In this document: positions 1 through 5,859 of the stretch, piece after piece
Layout: every line of letters begins with the position of its first letter
Position numbering within the stretch: position 1 is the first letter of the stretch
Assembly: GCA_021819605.1 (NCBI GenBank)
Contig: JAKAQT010000085.1
Location: 1-6,807, forward strand
Source of the DNA: Thermoplasmata archaeon
GTDB taxonomy: Archaea; Thermoplasmatota; Thermoplasmata; Thermoplasmatales; Thermoplasmataceae
DNA length: 6,807 bases
Direction of reading: 5' to 3'
The notes under the pieces: generated by a model
The model's database searches: none
Seen by the model: only the letters and a program-made list of their open reading frames with translations
Told to the model about the DNA's origin: nothing
Position numbers and translations under genes: made by a program

Positions 1-331
1 CCAGTGCCTCCTCAACAGGAAGAGATTCCAGGAAAGGGCCCGATCAGTTGTTGAACCGAATCTTAGAGTGCTGTCTGCAGTTGTTCAGAGCAGCCCCGCA
101 CTCTCATGGATTCCTCCAGGGCACGCACCCTTTGCACTCATAAGATATTCTGGAAACATTGATTCCGTGGACCTGTGCACCACGGCACTTGAAAAATACG
201 GCCTGTTCCTTGATCCCGGCGACTATTTTGGCCAGCCCAACTCATTCAGGTTATGCTTCACAGGGGCACCTGATGAGTTCAAAAAATCCATGGAAGTATT
301 CTCAGGGTTCGTCAGCGAAACCCTGGGGTGA
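1..331 (+). CDS. PLP-dependent aminotransferase, class I/II (C-terminal part, 5' end outside window)
   Basis: The frame is open from the left edge (first full codon at position 2) to a TGA at 329-331, giving 109 visible residues. No start codon is needed inside the window; the GTG at 68 is an internal valine. The sequence reads like the small C-terminal domain of fold-type I aminotransferases. There is an Arg/Asn-rich helix (residues 6-22), then W-I-P-P-G (36-40) where these enzymes carry W-x-x-P-x-G. A 'G-L-F-L-D-P-G-D-Y-F-G' stretch (67-77) follows, then F-R-L-C-F (82-86), whose Arg83 matches the arginine that binds the substrate alpha-carboxylate. The family transfers amino groups between an amino acid and a 2-oxo acid in the cytosol; the Lys that binds PLP lies outside the window. 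The substrate cannot be told from this part; an aspartate/aromatic-type or MocR-like relative is possible. Its last 30 bp overlap the convergent S9 peptidase gene. Confidence 0.85.
   Translation, partial: QCLLNRKRFQERARSVVEPNLRVLSAVVQSSPALSWIPPGHAPFALIRYSGNIDSVDLCTTALEKYGLFLDPGDYFGQPNSFRLCFTGAPDEFKKSMEVFSGFVSETLG
281..286 (-). terminator. Possible T-tract terminator for the S9 peptidase gene
   Basis: On the minus strand a run of six T lies about 16 nt past the peptidase stop codon. Archaeal RNA polymerase commonly terminates at such U-runs without needing a hairpin. The tract lies inside the coding sequence of the convergent aminotransferase. This is a weak call from sequence alone. Confidence 0.3.
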
Positions 332-2167
332 ATATTTACTGAACCACTTGACCGTCTCCTCCAGATTCATGACTATGTGTTTCTTTTCGGTAAATCCATG
401 CCCCTCGCGGGGAAAGAGGAGAAGCCTGGCCTCCTTCCCAAGATCCTTCAGTCCCCTGTAGAACTGCAGGTACTGCCCTACAGGTACACAGGGATCATCG
501 ACTCCATGCATCAGTAGAACCGGTGTCTTCACCCTGTCCAGATGATACATGGCTGAAAACTTCCTGAATGTGTCGCCGCTGTATGGGGAAGCATTGTAAT
601 GTATGCTGTCCCAGTCCGGTATGTTTGTTGTTCCATGGAAGCTGAGCCAGTCTGATATGCCGAAGAGCCCCACTGCTGCCGTGAAACGGTCTGTCTGTGT
701 TATGGCCCAGGATGTCATGAAACCCCCATATGACCCTCCTGTTATGAACCACCTGTCGGTGGATGTGCGGCCGCTTTTCACCAGGAAGTCCATGCCTGCA
801 AGGATGTCCTGAAGATCCATGCCGCCCATGTCCCCGCGGTTGGCCTCTGCATATTTCCTTCCCTTCCCTATGCTCCCCCTGTAGTTTGGCAGAAACACAG
901 AGAAGCCTCTGGAAATCAGGTAGGTGCTTCTGTCAATGAAGGCAACCGGTGAATATGATGTGGGTCCGCCATGGACATAAACCACAACCGGCCTGTCCTT
1001 TCCTGCTGACCTGAATATGCCGTAAATGCCTGTGCCGTCTGAAGATTCCCACCGGATCACCTCGCTGGGATATGCCACGCATTCACGCAGCTTCTGGTTC
1101 TCGGATGATACCCTCCTTATTTTTCCATCCGTGATCCGGTAAAGTTCCTGTGGCGATCTGGCATCCTGAATCACCATTGCGTAACCCTTCCCCAGAGGCT
1201 GGAATTCAGGTGCGAAGACAGGCGATACCGTGCCTTCCTCCACAAGTACATCACTGAAGCTGGATCTGCTGTAAACGGATATGCCGTAGTTGCATTCCTG
1301 CGTCCACAGTGTGTGCAGGCTTCCGTCCTTTTTCCAGAACATGTCGCAGAAACTCCTCTCAATTCCATCGGTGATATTCACGGGGGCCGATCCATCTGTG
1401 TCGCAGATGAGAACATCCCCAGCGGTGACGCCGCGGTCGCTCCAGAGGGACTCCAGGAAGGCGATCCTCTTCCCGTCATGGGAAATACGTGGCCTTGCAA
1501 CAGCCCTCCATTCGGGTGTGTACAGATTCCTTACCTGCCAGTCATCCCTGCGCATCACTGAAATGGAGGTGTGGTACCACGAATACTCCTGGGGCTTCGC
1601 TGACGTCACCATGGCAACAAGTTCGCTGCCCACGGTGAATTCCCATATCTGTATTCCACTGGTGATCTGCCGGATTCCGTATCCTGGCATGTAGAGGAAG
1701 ATTGAGGTGAAACGATCCTCCTCCTCGAAGTAGAAGCCGTCATCGCCGTTCTCTTTCCTTTCCCGCATCTCCGCAGGTTCCGGCTCCGTCATGAGTATGT
1801 ACAGGGAGGAGGAATCTGCCCACTGTAAATCCTGGGGACTTCCCTCAAGAACCAGCCTTTCCGTCTGTCCTGTGTCAAGGTCGGATATGACCAGCTCATT
1901 CTTTTCTCCGGTTTTGCCCAGATATGCGATCCTCTTCCCATCCGGGCTGAATCTTGAATCATGGTTTCTTGACCCGTCTCCCCCGAATCTTTTGACCTCA
2001 CTGCCCATTTCAGTGTCAAATACAACAATGTCGGCTGCCGTCGGTTTCTTCTTCTCGTGGTACGTGGCAGATGACATGACAGATATCAGCCTGCCGTCCC
2101 CTGAAACATTAACACCCGAGAGGGATCGCATGTCAAGATAATCCTGTGGAGTCTGTTCCCTAACCAT
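302..2167 (-). CDS. S9-family serine peptidase (acylaminoacyl-peptidase / prolyl oligopeptidase type), cytosolic
   Basis: This is a 621-residue protein of the usual S9 size. Residues about 1-370 form repeated blades with 'SPDGKRIAYLG' and 'SHDGKRIAFLE' motifs (about 74 and 229), as in an N-terminal beta-propeller. Residues about 375-615 are the alpha/beta-hydrolase domain. Visible active-site parts are the oxyanion-hole region H-G-G-P (399-402), N-Y-R-G-S (428-432), the nucleophile in G-G-S-Y-G-G (Ser479), H-G-x-x-D (Asp558) and G-H-G-F (His590). The catalytic triad is therefore complete. The family cuts oligopeptides or removes acylated N-terminal residues, with the propeller keeping folded proteins out. 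There is no signal peptide, so it should act in the cytosol, probably in peptide recycling. The ATG at 2167 is the first start after an in-frame TAA at 2174-2176, and a TATA box 27 nt upstream predicts a leaderless transcript. Exact substrate class (S9A versus S9C) is not certain; the motif set fits S9C best. Confidence 0.93.
   Translation of the reverse strand: MVREQTPQDYLDMRSLSGVNVSGDGRLISVMSSATYHEKKKPTAADIVVFDTEMGSEVKRFGGDGSRNHDSRFSPDGKRIAYLGKTGEKNELVISDLDTGQTERLVLEGSPQDLQWADSSSLYILMTEPEPAEMRERKENGDDGFYFEEEDRFTSIFLYMPGYGIRQITSGIQIWEFTVGSELVAMVTSAKPQEYSWYHTSISVMRRDDWQVRNLYTPEWRAVARPRISHDGKRIAFLESLWSDRGVTAGDVLICDTDGSAPVNITDGIERSFCDMFWKKDGSLHTLWTQECNYGISVYSRSSFSDVLVEEGTVSPVFAPEFQPLGKGYAMVIQDARSPQELYRITDGKIRRVSSENQKLRECVAYPSEVIRWESSDGTGIYGIFRSAGKDRPVVVYVHGGPTSYSPVAFIDRSTYLISRGFSVFLPNYRGSIGKGRKYAEANRGDMGGMDLQDILAGMDFLVKSGRTSTDRWFITGGSYGGFMTSWAITQTDRFTAAVGLFGISDWLSFHGTTNIPDWDSIHYNASPYSGDTFRKFSAMYHLDRVKTPVLLMHGVDDPCVPVGQYLQFYRGLKDLGKEARLLLFPREGHGFTEKKHIVMNLEETVKWFSKYSPQGFADEP
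303..325. repeat. Hairpin in the overlap of two convergent genes
   Basis: CAGGGTTCG (303-311) pairs with CG-A-AACCCTG (316-325) with one bulged A and a four-base loop. It lies wholly inside the 30-bp overlap of the aminotransferase and peptidase 3' ends, so it would appear in the 3' end of both transcripts. It may act as a shared 3'-end structure, or may be a by-product of coding; only its base pairing is seen here. Confidence 0.4.
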
Positions 2168-2190
2168 GGGGACTTATTTGCATGTCAGTA

Positions 2191-2198
2191 TTATATTT
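2191..2198 (-). promoter_or_regulatory. TATA box for the S9 peptidase gene
   Basis: The minus strand reads AAATATAA, centred about 27 nt before the ATG at 2167. This is the normal TATA-to-start-site distance in archaea, so transcription should begin at or next to the A of the start codon (leaderless). No Shine-Dalgarno sequence is seen between box and start, which agrees with this. Confidence 0.65.
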
Positions 2199-2220
2199 GT
2201 CTGAACAGGATAGATCATGC

Positions 2221-2241
2221 CGGCGTTTTTGAAAAATGCCG
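2221..2241. promoter_or_regulatory. 21-bp imperfect palindrome between divergent promoters, candidate operator
   Basis: The sequence CGGCGTTTTT, a central G, and AAAAATGCCG form a dyad centred on 2231. Every position pairs except one symmetric G/T pair (positions 5 and 17). It lies between the two TATA boxes (2191-2198 and 2252-2260) of the divergent genes. That is where a dimeric regulator could control one or both. It is non-coding on both sides. Function is inferred from symmetry and position only; a short hairpin is less likely because the loop would be very tight. Confidence 0.4.
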
Positions 2242-2251
2242 ATCCAGAACC

Positions 2252-2260
2252 ATAAAAATA
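2252..2260 (+). promoter_or_regulatory. TATA box for the 211-residue protein gene
   Basis: ATAAAAATA lies with its centre about 33 nt before the ATG at 2289. With the usual 25-30 nt spacing, the transcript would start at about 2281-2286 and have a leader of only a few bases. No Shine-Dalgarno sequence is seen before the start. Confidence 0.55.
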
Positions 2261-2288
2261 ATCATACTGCTTCTGTTAACCCTTCCTT

Positions 2289-2924
2289 ATGGAAAGCGGG
2301 AAATGGGAGGAGATCATATTCACACAGGAAGATATACGCACAGACAGTCTTCTTTATGGAGAGAAATCCTACCTGCTTCTTCCCCCTGACGGGCAGGAAA
2401 ACCGCTTTCTCGCAATATCCTCCCATACGTCAAGAAGGTTTTTCATATACAGCACCTCACAGGGAGGTCTGGAAAGGCTTCATGCATTCTTTTTCCGCCT
2501 GTATGGTGCCATGTTTGAGGAAAGTGCCCCTCCGGACGTATTCAGCAGCCACACTGTGCTGACCAATGCCCGGCGTGACAGGCGGATCAGTGACTTCTAC
2601 CATCCAAGGTTCGTTCGTAATATTATGGATCTCAGCGCTGTTGACAGCGATATAACAACCGCATACTCAGTTGCCCTGAGAAAGCGTACAGGCAGGCGTG
2701 GCAGGAGAGGTTACAACTTTGTTGCCTCATTATCCTTCCGGAACCCGGAAGAAATGGATGCCTTCAGGGATGTGCTCCGGGAGGAAATACGGGCCCTCAG
2801 GATGGAGACAGGATGGAAGATTGCCACAAAACCACGTGGCAGAGTAAGCAACAGCCTTATGAGGAATACTTTCCAGCTCATCAATTTCATACGCATACCT
2901 GCTGAGAGCGATTTCATAATCTGA
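2289..2924 (+). CDS. Uncharacterised 211-residue basic protein
   Basis: I do not recognise this family. The start is well fixed. An in-frame TAA lies at 2277-2279, the ATG at 2289 is the first start after it, the next Met is residue 74, and a TATA box sits at the right distance. The protein has no signal peptide and no clear membrane segment, so it should be cytosolic. Three parts can be seen. Residues 1-60 look like beta strands with acidic and aromatic residues. Residues 90-112 are Arg-rich with 'ARRDRRISDFYHPRF'. A strongly basic loop at 131-141 (R-K-R-T-G-R-R-G-R-R-G) is followed by an alternating strand ('YNFVASLSF', 142-150) and a charged helix (152-174). The basic loop could bind nucleic acid or an acidic surface, but no known binding motif is visible. 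It is divergent from the peptidase and may share its regulation. The antisense frames here lack support. Confidence 0.75.
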   Translation: MESGKWEEIIFTQEDIRTDSLLYGEKSYLLLPPDGQENRFLAISSHTSRRFFIYSTSQGGLERLHAFFFRLYGAMFEESAPPDVFSSHTVLTNARRDRRISDFYHPRFVRNIMDLSAVDSDITTAYSVALRKRTGRRGRRGYNFVASLSFRNPEEMDAFRDVLREEIRALRMETGWKIATKPRGRVSNSLMRNTFQLINFIRIPAESDFII

Positions 2925-3105
2925 TGCAACTGCAGATATAATCTCTGACTTCATTGCGGCTTTTCCCGACAATCCAGCACCATGATATCCTGAGATTACT
3001 CCATGAGCGGATCAGTTCAGGCAACGTTAAGTGTTGCCGGGAACACAACTCATGAGAACTGTACGGCAATGCAAACAAATTATTATGCCCATGAACTCCC
3101 CTGCA
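2925..3105. other. Intergenic stretch with small inverted repeats
   Basis: This 181-bp gap separates two plus-strand genes. It holds two overlapping potential hairpins, GGCAAC (3020-3025) with GTTGCC (3033-3038) and GTGTT (3031-3035) with AACAC (3042-3046), plus the palindrome CTCATGAG (3049-3056). The two hairpins share bases 3033-3035 and cannot form together. No strong T-tract terminator for the upstream gene is seen. A frame starting at ATG 3003 is not supported as a gene. Confidence 0.4.
3077..3085 (+). promoter_or_regulatory. TATA box for the small membrane protein gene
   Basis: AAATTATTA is centred 25 nt before the ATG at 3106, which predicts a leaderless transcript beginning at or near that codon. 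The box is flanked by two copies of GCAATGCA (3066-3073 and 3103-3110), the second covering the start codon. Confidence 0.5.
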
Positions 3106-3112
3106 ATGCAGG
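3100..3112. repeat. Perfect 6-bp inverted repeat centred on the start codon of the small membrane protein gene
   Basis: CCTGCA (3100-3105) and TGCAGG (3107-3112) are exact reverse complements around the A at 3106, which is the first base of the proposed ATG and the predicted transcription start. Such a site could be an operator that blocks initiation. It is short enough to arise by chance, so the role is only a suggestion. Confidence 0.35.
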
Positions 3113-3342
3113 TTTTGTCTCCTGTGAATATCTATGGTGCGGTTGTTCTGGTCATAATGATGATCTTCTACATATACGAGAACAGGAACAGGATCTTCAC
3201 CCTCATGTTTGGCGTGATGTGCTTATTTTCCTCGGCATACGGGTTCCTTGCAGGTGTGTGGCCCTTCGGAGTAATTGAAATAGCCTGGGCTGGTTTCAGC
3301 TTCAGGAAATATGTAATGGTGGGAAGGGAAAAGAAAGCCTGA
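3106..3342 (+). CDS. Small three-helix membrane protein of unknown function (78 residues)
   Basis: The 78 residues hold three hydrophobic segments: about 7-24 (V-N-I-Y-G-A-V-V-L...), 30-50 and 53-67. A short charged loop E-N-R-N-R (25-29) lies between the first two and a basic tail R-E-K-K-A ends the protein. The 'W-P-F-G-V-I-E-I-A-W' stretch (52-61) resembles small integral-membrane families in bacteria and archaea that end with W-P-F-x-x-x-E-x-x-W before a last basic segment; I cannot assign a function. The ATG at 3106 is chosen because a TATA box sits 25 nt upstream. In-frame alternatives are ATG 3091 and GTG 3031, which would only add polar residues before the first helix. The stop codon (3340-3342) directly abuts the stop codon of the convergent ATP synthase subunit I gene. 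Confidence 0.72.
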   Translation: MQVLSPVNIYGAVVLVIMMIFYIYENRNRIFTLMFGVMCLFSSAYGFLAGVWPFGVIEIAWAGFSFRKYVMVGREKKA

Positions 3343-3355
3343 TCACTTCTTTTCC
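3327..3355. terminator. Shared bidirectional terminator-like inverted repeat across abutting stop codons
   Basis: GGAAAAGAA (3327-3335) and TTCTTTTCC (3347-3355) are perfect 9-bp inverted arms with an 11-base loop. The loop contains TGATCA, made by the two opposed stop codons (TGA on each strand). Because each strand has its U-rich arm just after its own stop codon, one element could end transcripts from both sides. Both arms are also coding: they specify the lysine-rich C-termini of the two proteins. Termination itself is inferred. Confidence 0.55.
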
Positions 3356-5364
3356 GGATCCAGGATGTATGACGGATTTGTATACTTTCTCTGCGTCCTG
3401 AATGGCCGGAAAATCTTTCCGTTTCCATAATAGAATTTTGAGAAGAATTCCACATAGATCAGCCTTGCACCCTGTATGCCGGGCTCGAATATGGCAATGA
3501 CCAGGTTGAAGAGCTGTCCCAGAATCAGTATGATTATGCCCACCACGGCAAGTGCAGGAGATTTCATAACACCCTTCATGAATATGAGGTCAATGACCTG
3601 CGCCAGAATCACCGAAGCGAGGAGTATCCCCAGTATCCTGGTGTATGAAAGGATGTGGCTGATTATGGATGGGATTTCAACAGCTCCCCGTGTACCCTCT
3701 GATACTCCAACCACAATTATTCCTGCCAGAAAGACCAGGATTGAGAGGACTGCACTTGGATCCGTATGAATGTTGAAAGAAAGGCCGCTGTGCTGGTGTA
3801 TGAGATCCAGCCCGAATATTGCAATACCCCACGCCATCATGAGCCACCCAATCTTTCCTGCAACTCCCTTCCTGTGTCCAAGAGATGCCTCATTTACAAG
3901 CCCCAGAATGAGGCCGAATGAGACCATTGCCAGACCGATGTATCCTGTGAAGAGCAGGAGTTTTGGTATCATGAAGGAGACGTGGAATATGACAGTGGGA
4001 GTTGGAGGGAACGCCCCAATATGTGCTCCTGAAAATCCTGTGCTGGTCTCGAAAACCGTCACAGGAAGCAGGGGAAACCCGAAGAAATTGTTGAAGAGAA
4101 GCCCAACAGCAATGGCTACAATTGAAGCGGGAATAAGTGTTTTCCCAAGTATCAGGAGCGGATTGCGGCCGAATATTGTCATGGCGAACCGGGTGAGCGA
4201 CTTTGGCATAATCGTCCTGCTACCAGGCCTGGAAAGCTTCCTCACCATCCATATTGCAAGGGCAAGTATGGCAAGGCCGTATCCCCAGTCTCCCACCATT
4301 ATGCCGAAGAATACTGGGAATATGATGCCGAAAATCATTGTGGGATCAAATTCGAACTCCTGCGGAAGGCTGTAGAATCTCACGAAAAACTCGAATATCC
4401 TGAATTTCTTTGGATTTTCAAGCAGTGTTGGCGGCACATCTTTAGTTTCTACCTCATTGATGATCACGCTGCCCTCAGCTGCCCTTGTCACCAGTTCCAC
4501 TGTTGACCGGAGATATCTCTTTGGAACCCAGCCCTCCATCACGAAGGTATCCTGGGTGGAAGCCAGCTTCTCGGAAACTTCAAGCTTCTTGTTCTCGATC
4601 TCCAGCTGTTCCCTTATCTGGGCAATTTCCTCATAGTAGTCGGCTGAGATGTGGGCCAGTTCAGCGTGTATCCTGTTCAGGGATTCCTGATCTTCCTTCC
4701 TCATCTGGGTGAGGTAGCTGAGATAGGCTTCAGGTGTCCCTGCCATCTCCGGGATATGTATTATTCTGAATCCCATGTCGTTGGCAATCCTTGCAAGGTC
4801 AGAATCCCTTGCCGCCGGAATTGACACGATGTATACCTTCCGGTTTATCTGCATTATTGATGCATCCTGAATTGTTCCCTTTATTGCCGTGACCGGATCC
4901 TCGGCATCCCAGTCCTTCAGTATGTACGATATGATTGAGGAGCCATTGAATATTGAAAGATCGTACCTGATTCCCTGAAGGTCCTGCACCACAGAGATCC
5001 TGTTGTCAATCTCCTTAATTCTTGCCAGGAGATCGGTTTCCTGGTCTTTCAGTGTTCTAAGGTGATCCTCCAGATCTATGCTGGAGGCCTCCTTCACAAG
5101 CTCGGAAATGGAAGTGAAAGTTTTTCTTGTCCTTACTTCTGACGGTGGAAGGATGTTCTCGTAACCCCTGAACCTCTGGAGCAGTGTGTTTACTGTTCTG
5201 TAATTCTCTCCGGGTCTTGCCTGCCCCAGGAGCTTTGACACATCAGGCGCCACCTGTTCCAGCTGTATTACGCCGGCATCGTGAAGCGCAGTGATAATGG
5301 AATCCTTGCGCATGTTTGATCCGATGATCCTTATCCTGATCATCTTCTCCGGCCTGATTCCCAT
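3343..5364 (-). CDS. atpI: A-type ATP synthase subunit I (membrane stator, subunit a equivalent)
   Basis: This 673-residue protein has the two-part build of the family. A cytoplasmic N-terminal half (about 1-335) has coiled-coil arms (95-127 and 222-266) that hold the peripheral stalks. A C-terminal half (about 340-630) has seven or eight membrane helices. Diagnostic motifs are D-P-T...F-P-x-F-F-G-x-x-x-G-D-x-G-Y-G (340-363), E-I-P-S-I-I-S-H-I-L-S-Y-T-R (563-576) and R-L-I-Y-V-E-F-F-S-K-F-Y (634-645). By comparison with yeast Vph1, Arg576 and Arg634 correspond to the two essential arginines (R735 and R799) of the proton path. The protein forms the half-channels beside the rotor ring in the membrane. 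Histidines usual near the second arginine are replaced (Gln617, Gln631, Ile636). The ATG is one base past the H stop, with a G-rich ribosome binding site (GGGGG) in the end of the H gene. It is the last gene of the operon. Confidence 0.96.
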   Translation of the reverse strand: MGIRPEKMIRIRIIGSNMRKDSIITALHDAGVIQLEQVAPDVSKLLGQARPGENYRTVNTLLQRFRGYENILPPSEVRTRKTFTSISELVKEASSIDLEDHLRTLKDQETDLLARIKEIDNRISVVQDLQGIRYDLSIFNGSSIISYILKDWDAEDPVTAIKGTIQDASIMQINRKVYIVSIPAARDSDLARIANDMGFRIIHIPEMAGTPEAYLSYLTQMRKEDQESLNRIHAELAHISADYYEEIAQIREQLEIENKKLEVSEKLASTQDTFVMEGWVPKRYLRSTVELVTRAAEGSVIINEVETKDVPPTLLENPKKFRIFEFFVRFYSLPQEFEFDPTMIFGIIFPVFFGIMVGDWGYGLAILALAIWMVRKLSRPGSRTIMPKSLTRFAMTIFGRNPLLILGKTLIPASIVAIAVGLLFNNFFGFPLLPVTVFETSTGFSGAHIGAFPPTPTVIFHVSFMIPKLLLFTGYIGLAMVSFGLILGLVNEASLGHRKGVAGKIGWLMMAWGIAIFGLDLIHQHSGLSFNIHTDPSAVLSILVFLAGIIVVGVSEGTRGAVEIPSIISHILSYTRILGILLASVILAQVIDLIFMKGVMKSPALAVVGIIILILGQLFNLVIAIFEPGIQGARLIYVEFFSKFYYGNGKIFRPFRTQRKYTNPSYILDPEKK

Positions 5365-5365
5365 A

Positions 5366-5689
5366 TTAAGCCCCCAGGTATTCCATTATTGCTTCGTGCA
5401 CGTAATTCTCTATATCTTCATCCTTTATTGTGAGGGTCAGTCTTGAGGATCTGTCCATTGCATCCCGGATGAGGCTTTCAGCCTTTGCTTTTGCTGAACG
5501 GAGGGCCTCGTCCACGCTTTTCTGCTTCTGTATCTCCAGCTCCTCCTCCTTCGCCTTCAGGATGGTATCAAAGCCAGCTTCAAGGCTGCTGATTTCCTTT
5601 TCCTTCTGTTCCTTGATCTCCTGAATCCTTGAATTTATGGAATCCTCCTTTTCCTTTATGACCTTAAGTGTTTCAAGATCGTCCATCAT
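5366..5689 (-). CDS. atpH: A-type ATP synthase subunit H (peripheral-stalk coiled coil)
   Basis: This 107-residue protein is almost wholly charged helix up to about residue 85, rich in Glu and Lys with heptad-like spacing. It ends in a short segment with 'D-E-D-I-E-N-Y-V-H-E-A-I-M-E-Y-L' (90-105). Size, composition and position directly before subunit I match subunit H. In the archaeal enzyme, H pairs with subunit E to form the peripheral stalks that link the head to subunit I. The gene overlaps the preceding small gene by four bases (ATGA), which favours coupled translation. A G-rich ribosome binding site (GGGGGT) lies five bases upstream. Two adjacent ATG codons (5689 and 5686) could serve as start. 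Identity relies on composition and context more than on a signature motif. Confidence 0.88.
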   Translation of the reverse strand: MMDDLETLKVIKEKEDSINSRIQEIKEQKEKEISSLEAGFDTILKAKEEELEIQKQKSVDEALRSAKAKAESLIRDAMDRSSRLTLTIKDEDIENYVHEAIMEYLGA

Positions 5690-5859
5690 ATAACCCCCAG
5701 TGCAATCATTGAAAGAACCACCACTGAAATTACCGGGTTAACCACTGCAAAAAGTATCCTGATCCTCCTGAACAGCCTCAGGTTCCGGTTGTTCCTTACC
5801 TCATCAGGCGTCACAATGTGCTGTTTGTATTTCATCAGCGGCTGCTCCCAGTATTTCAT
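5686..5859 (-). CDS. Small tail-anchored membrane protein in the ATP synthase operon; possible AhaG-type protein
   Basis: This 57-residue frame runs from ATG 5859 to TGA 5686. It begins M-K-Y-W-E-Q-P-L-M-K-Y-K-Q and ends in one hydrophobic segment (about 35-57). A very basic stretch just before it (R-x-x-R-x-x-R-L-F-R-R-I-R, 22-34) predicts the N-terminus in the cytosol and a C-terminal membrane anchor. It fills the whole space between D and H. It starts directly after the D stop codon, has GGAGG 11 nt upstream (5871-5875), and overlaps H by four bases. That fit with neighbours on both sides is the main evidence that it is a real gene. In Methanosarcina, a small hydrophobic protein gene, ahaG, also follows subunit D; the position and size agree, but homology is not shown. 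It could be an assembly or stalk-membrane accessory of the ATP synthase. It is not a proteolipid (K), which has at least two helices and a carboxylate in the membrane. Confidence 0.78.
   Translation of the reverse strand: MKYWEQPLMKYKQHIVTPDEVRNNRNLRLFRRIRILFAVVNPVISVVVLSMIALGVI

Noticed and set aside
1171..1694. Several frames of 65-134 residues inside the S9 peptidase gene, on both strands
   Set aside because: The peptidase is intact with all catalytic motifs, so these are shadows of its coding sequence.
2711..2972. Two minus-strand frames (72 and 80 residues) over the end of the 211-residue gene
   Set aside because: They overlap a longer plus-strand frame with a promoter and a firm start. 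Their products look random and no minus-strand ribosome site is visible.
3003..3278. Cys- and His-containing 91-residue frame on the plus strand
   Set aside because: It overlaps most of the small membrane protein gene in another frame, has no TATA box at the right distance, and its composition (scattered Cys, His, Trp with no spaced metal motif) looks like a shifted reading of hydrophobic codons.
3770..4375. 201-residue open frame antisense to subunit I
   Set aside because: The opposite strand encodes a clear subunit I with conserved motifs. The antisense frame has no promoter, no ribosome site and no family features.
3343..5364. Inverted repeat arms at 3327-3355 as evidence of an insertion or attachment scar
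   Set aside because: The arms encode the natural lysine-rich ends of both proteins, and subunit I has its normal full length, so no disruption has taken place.
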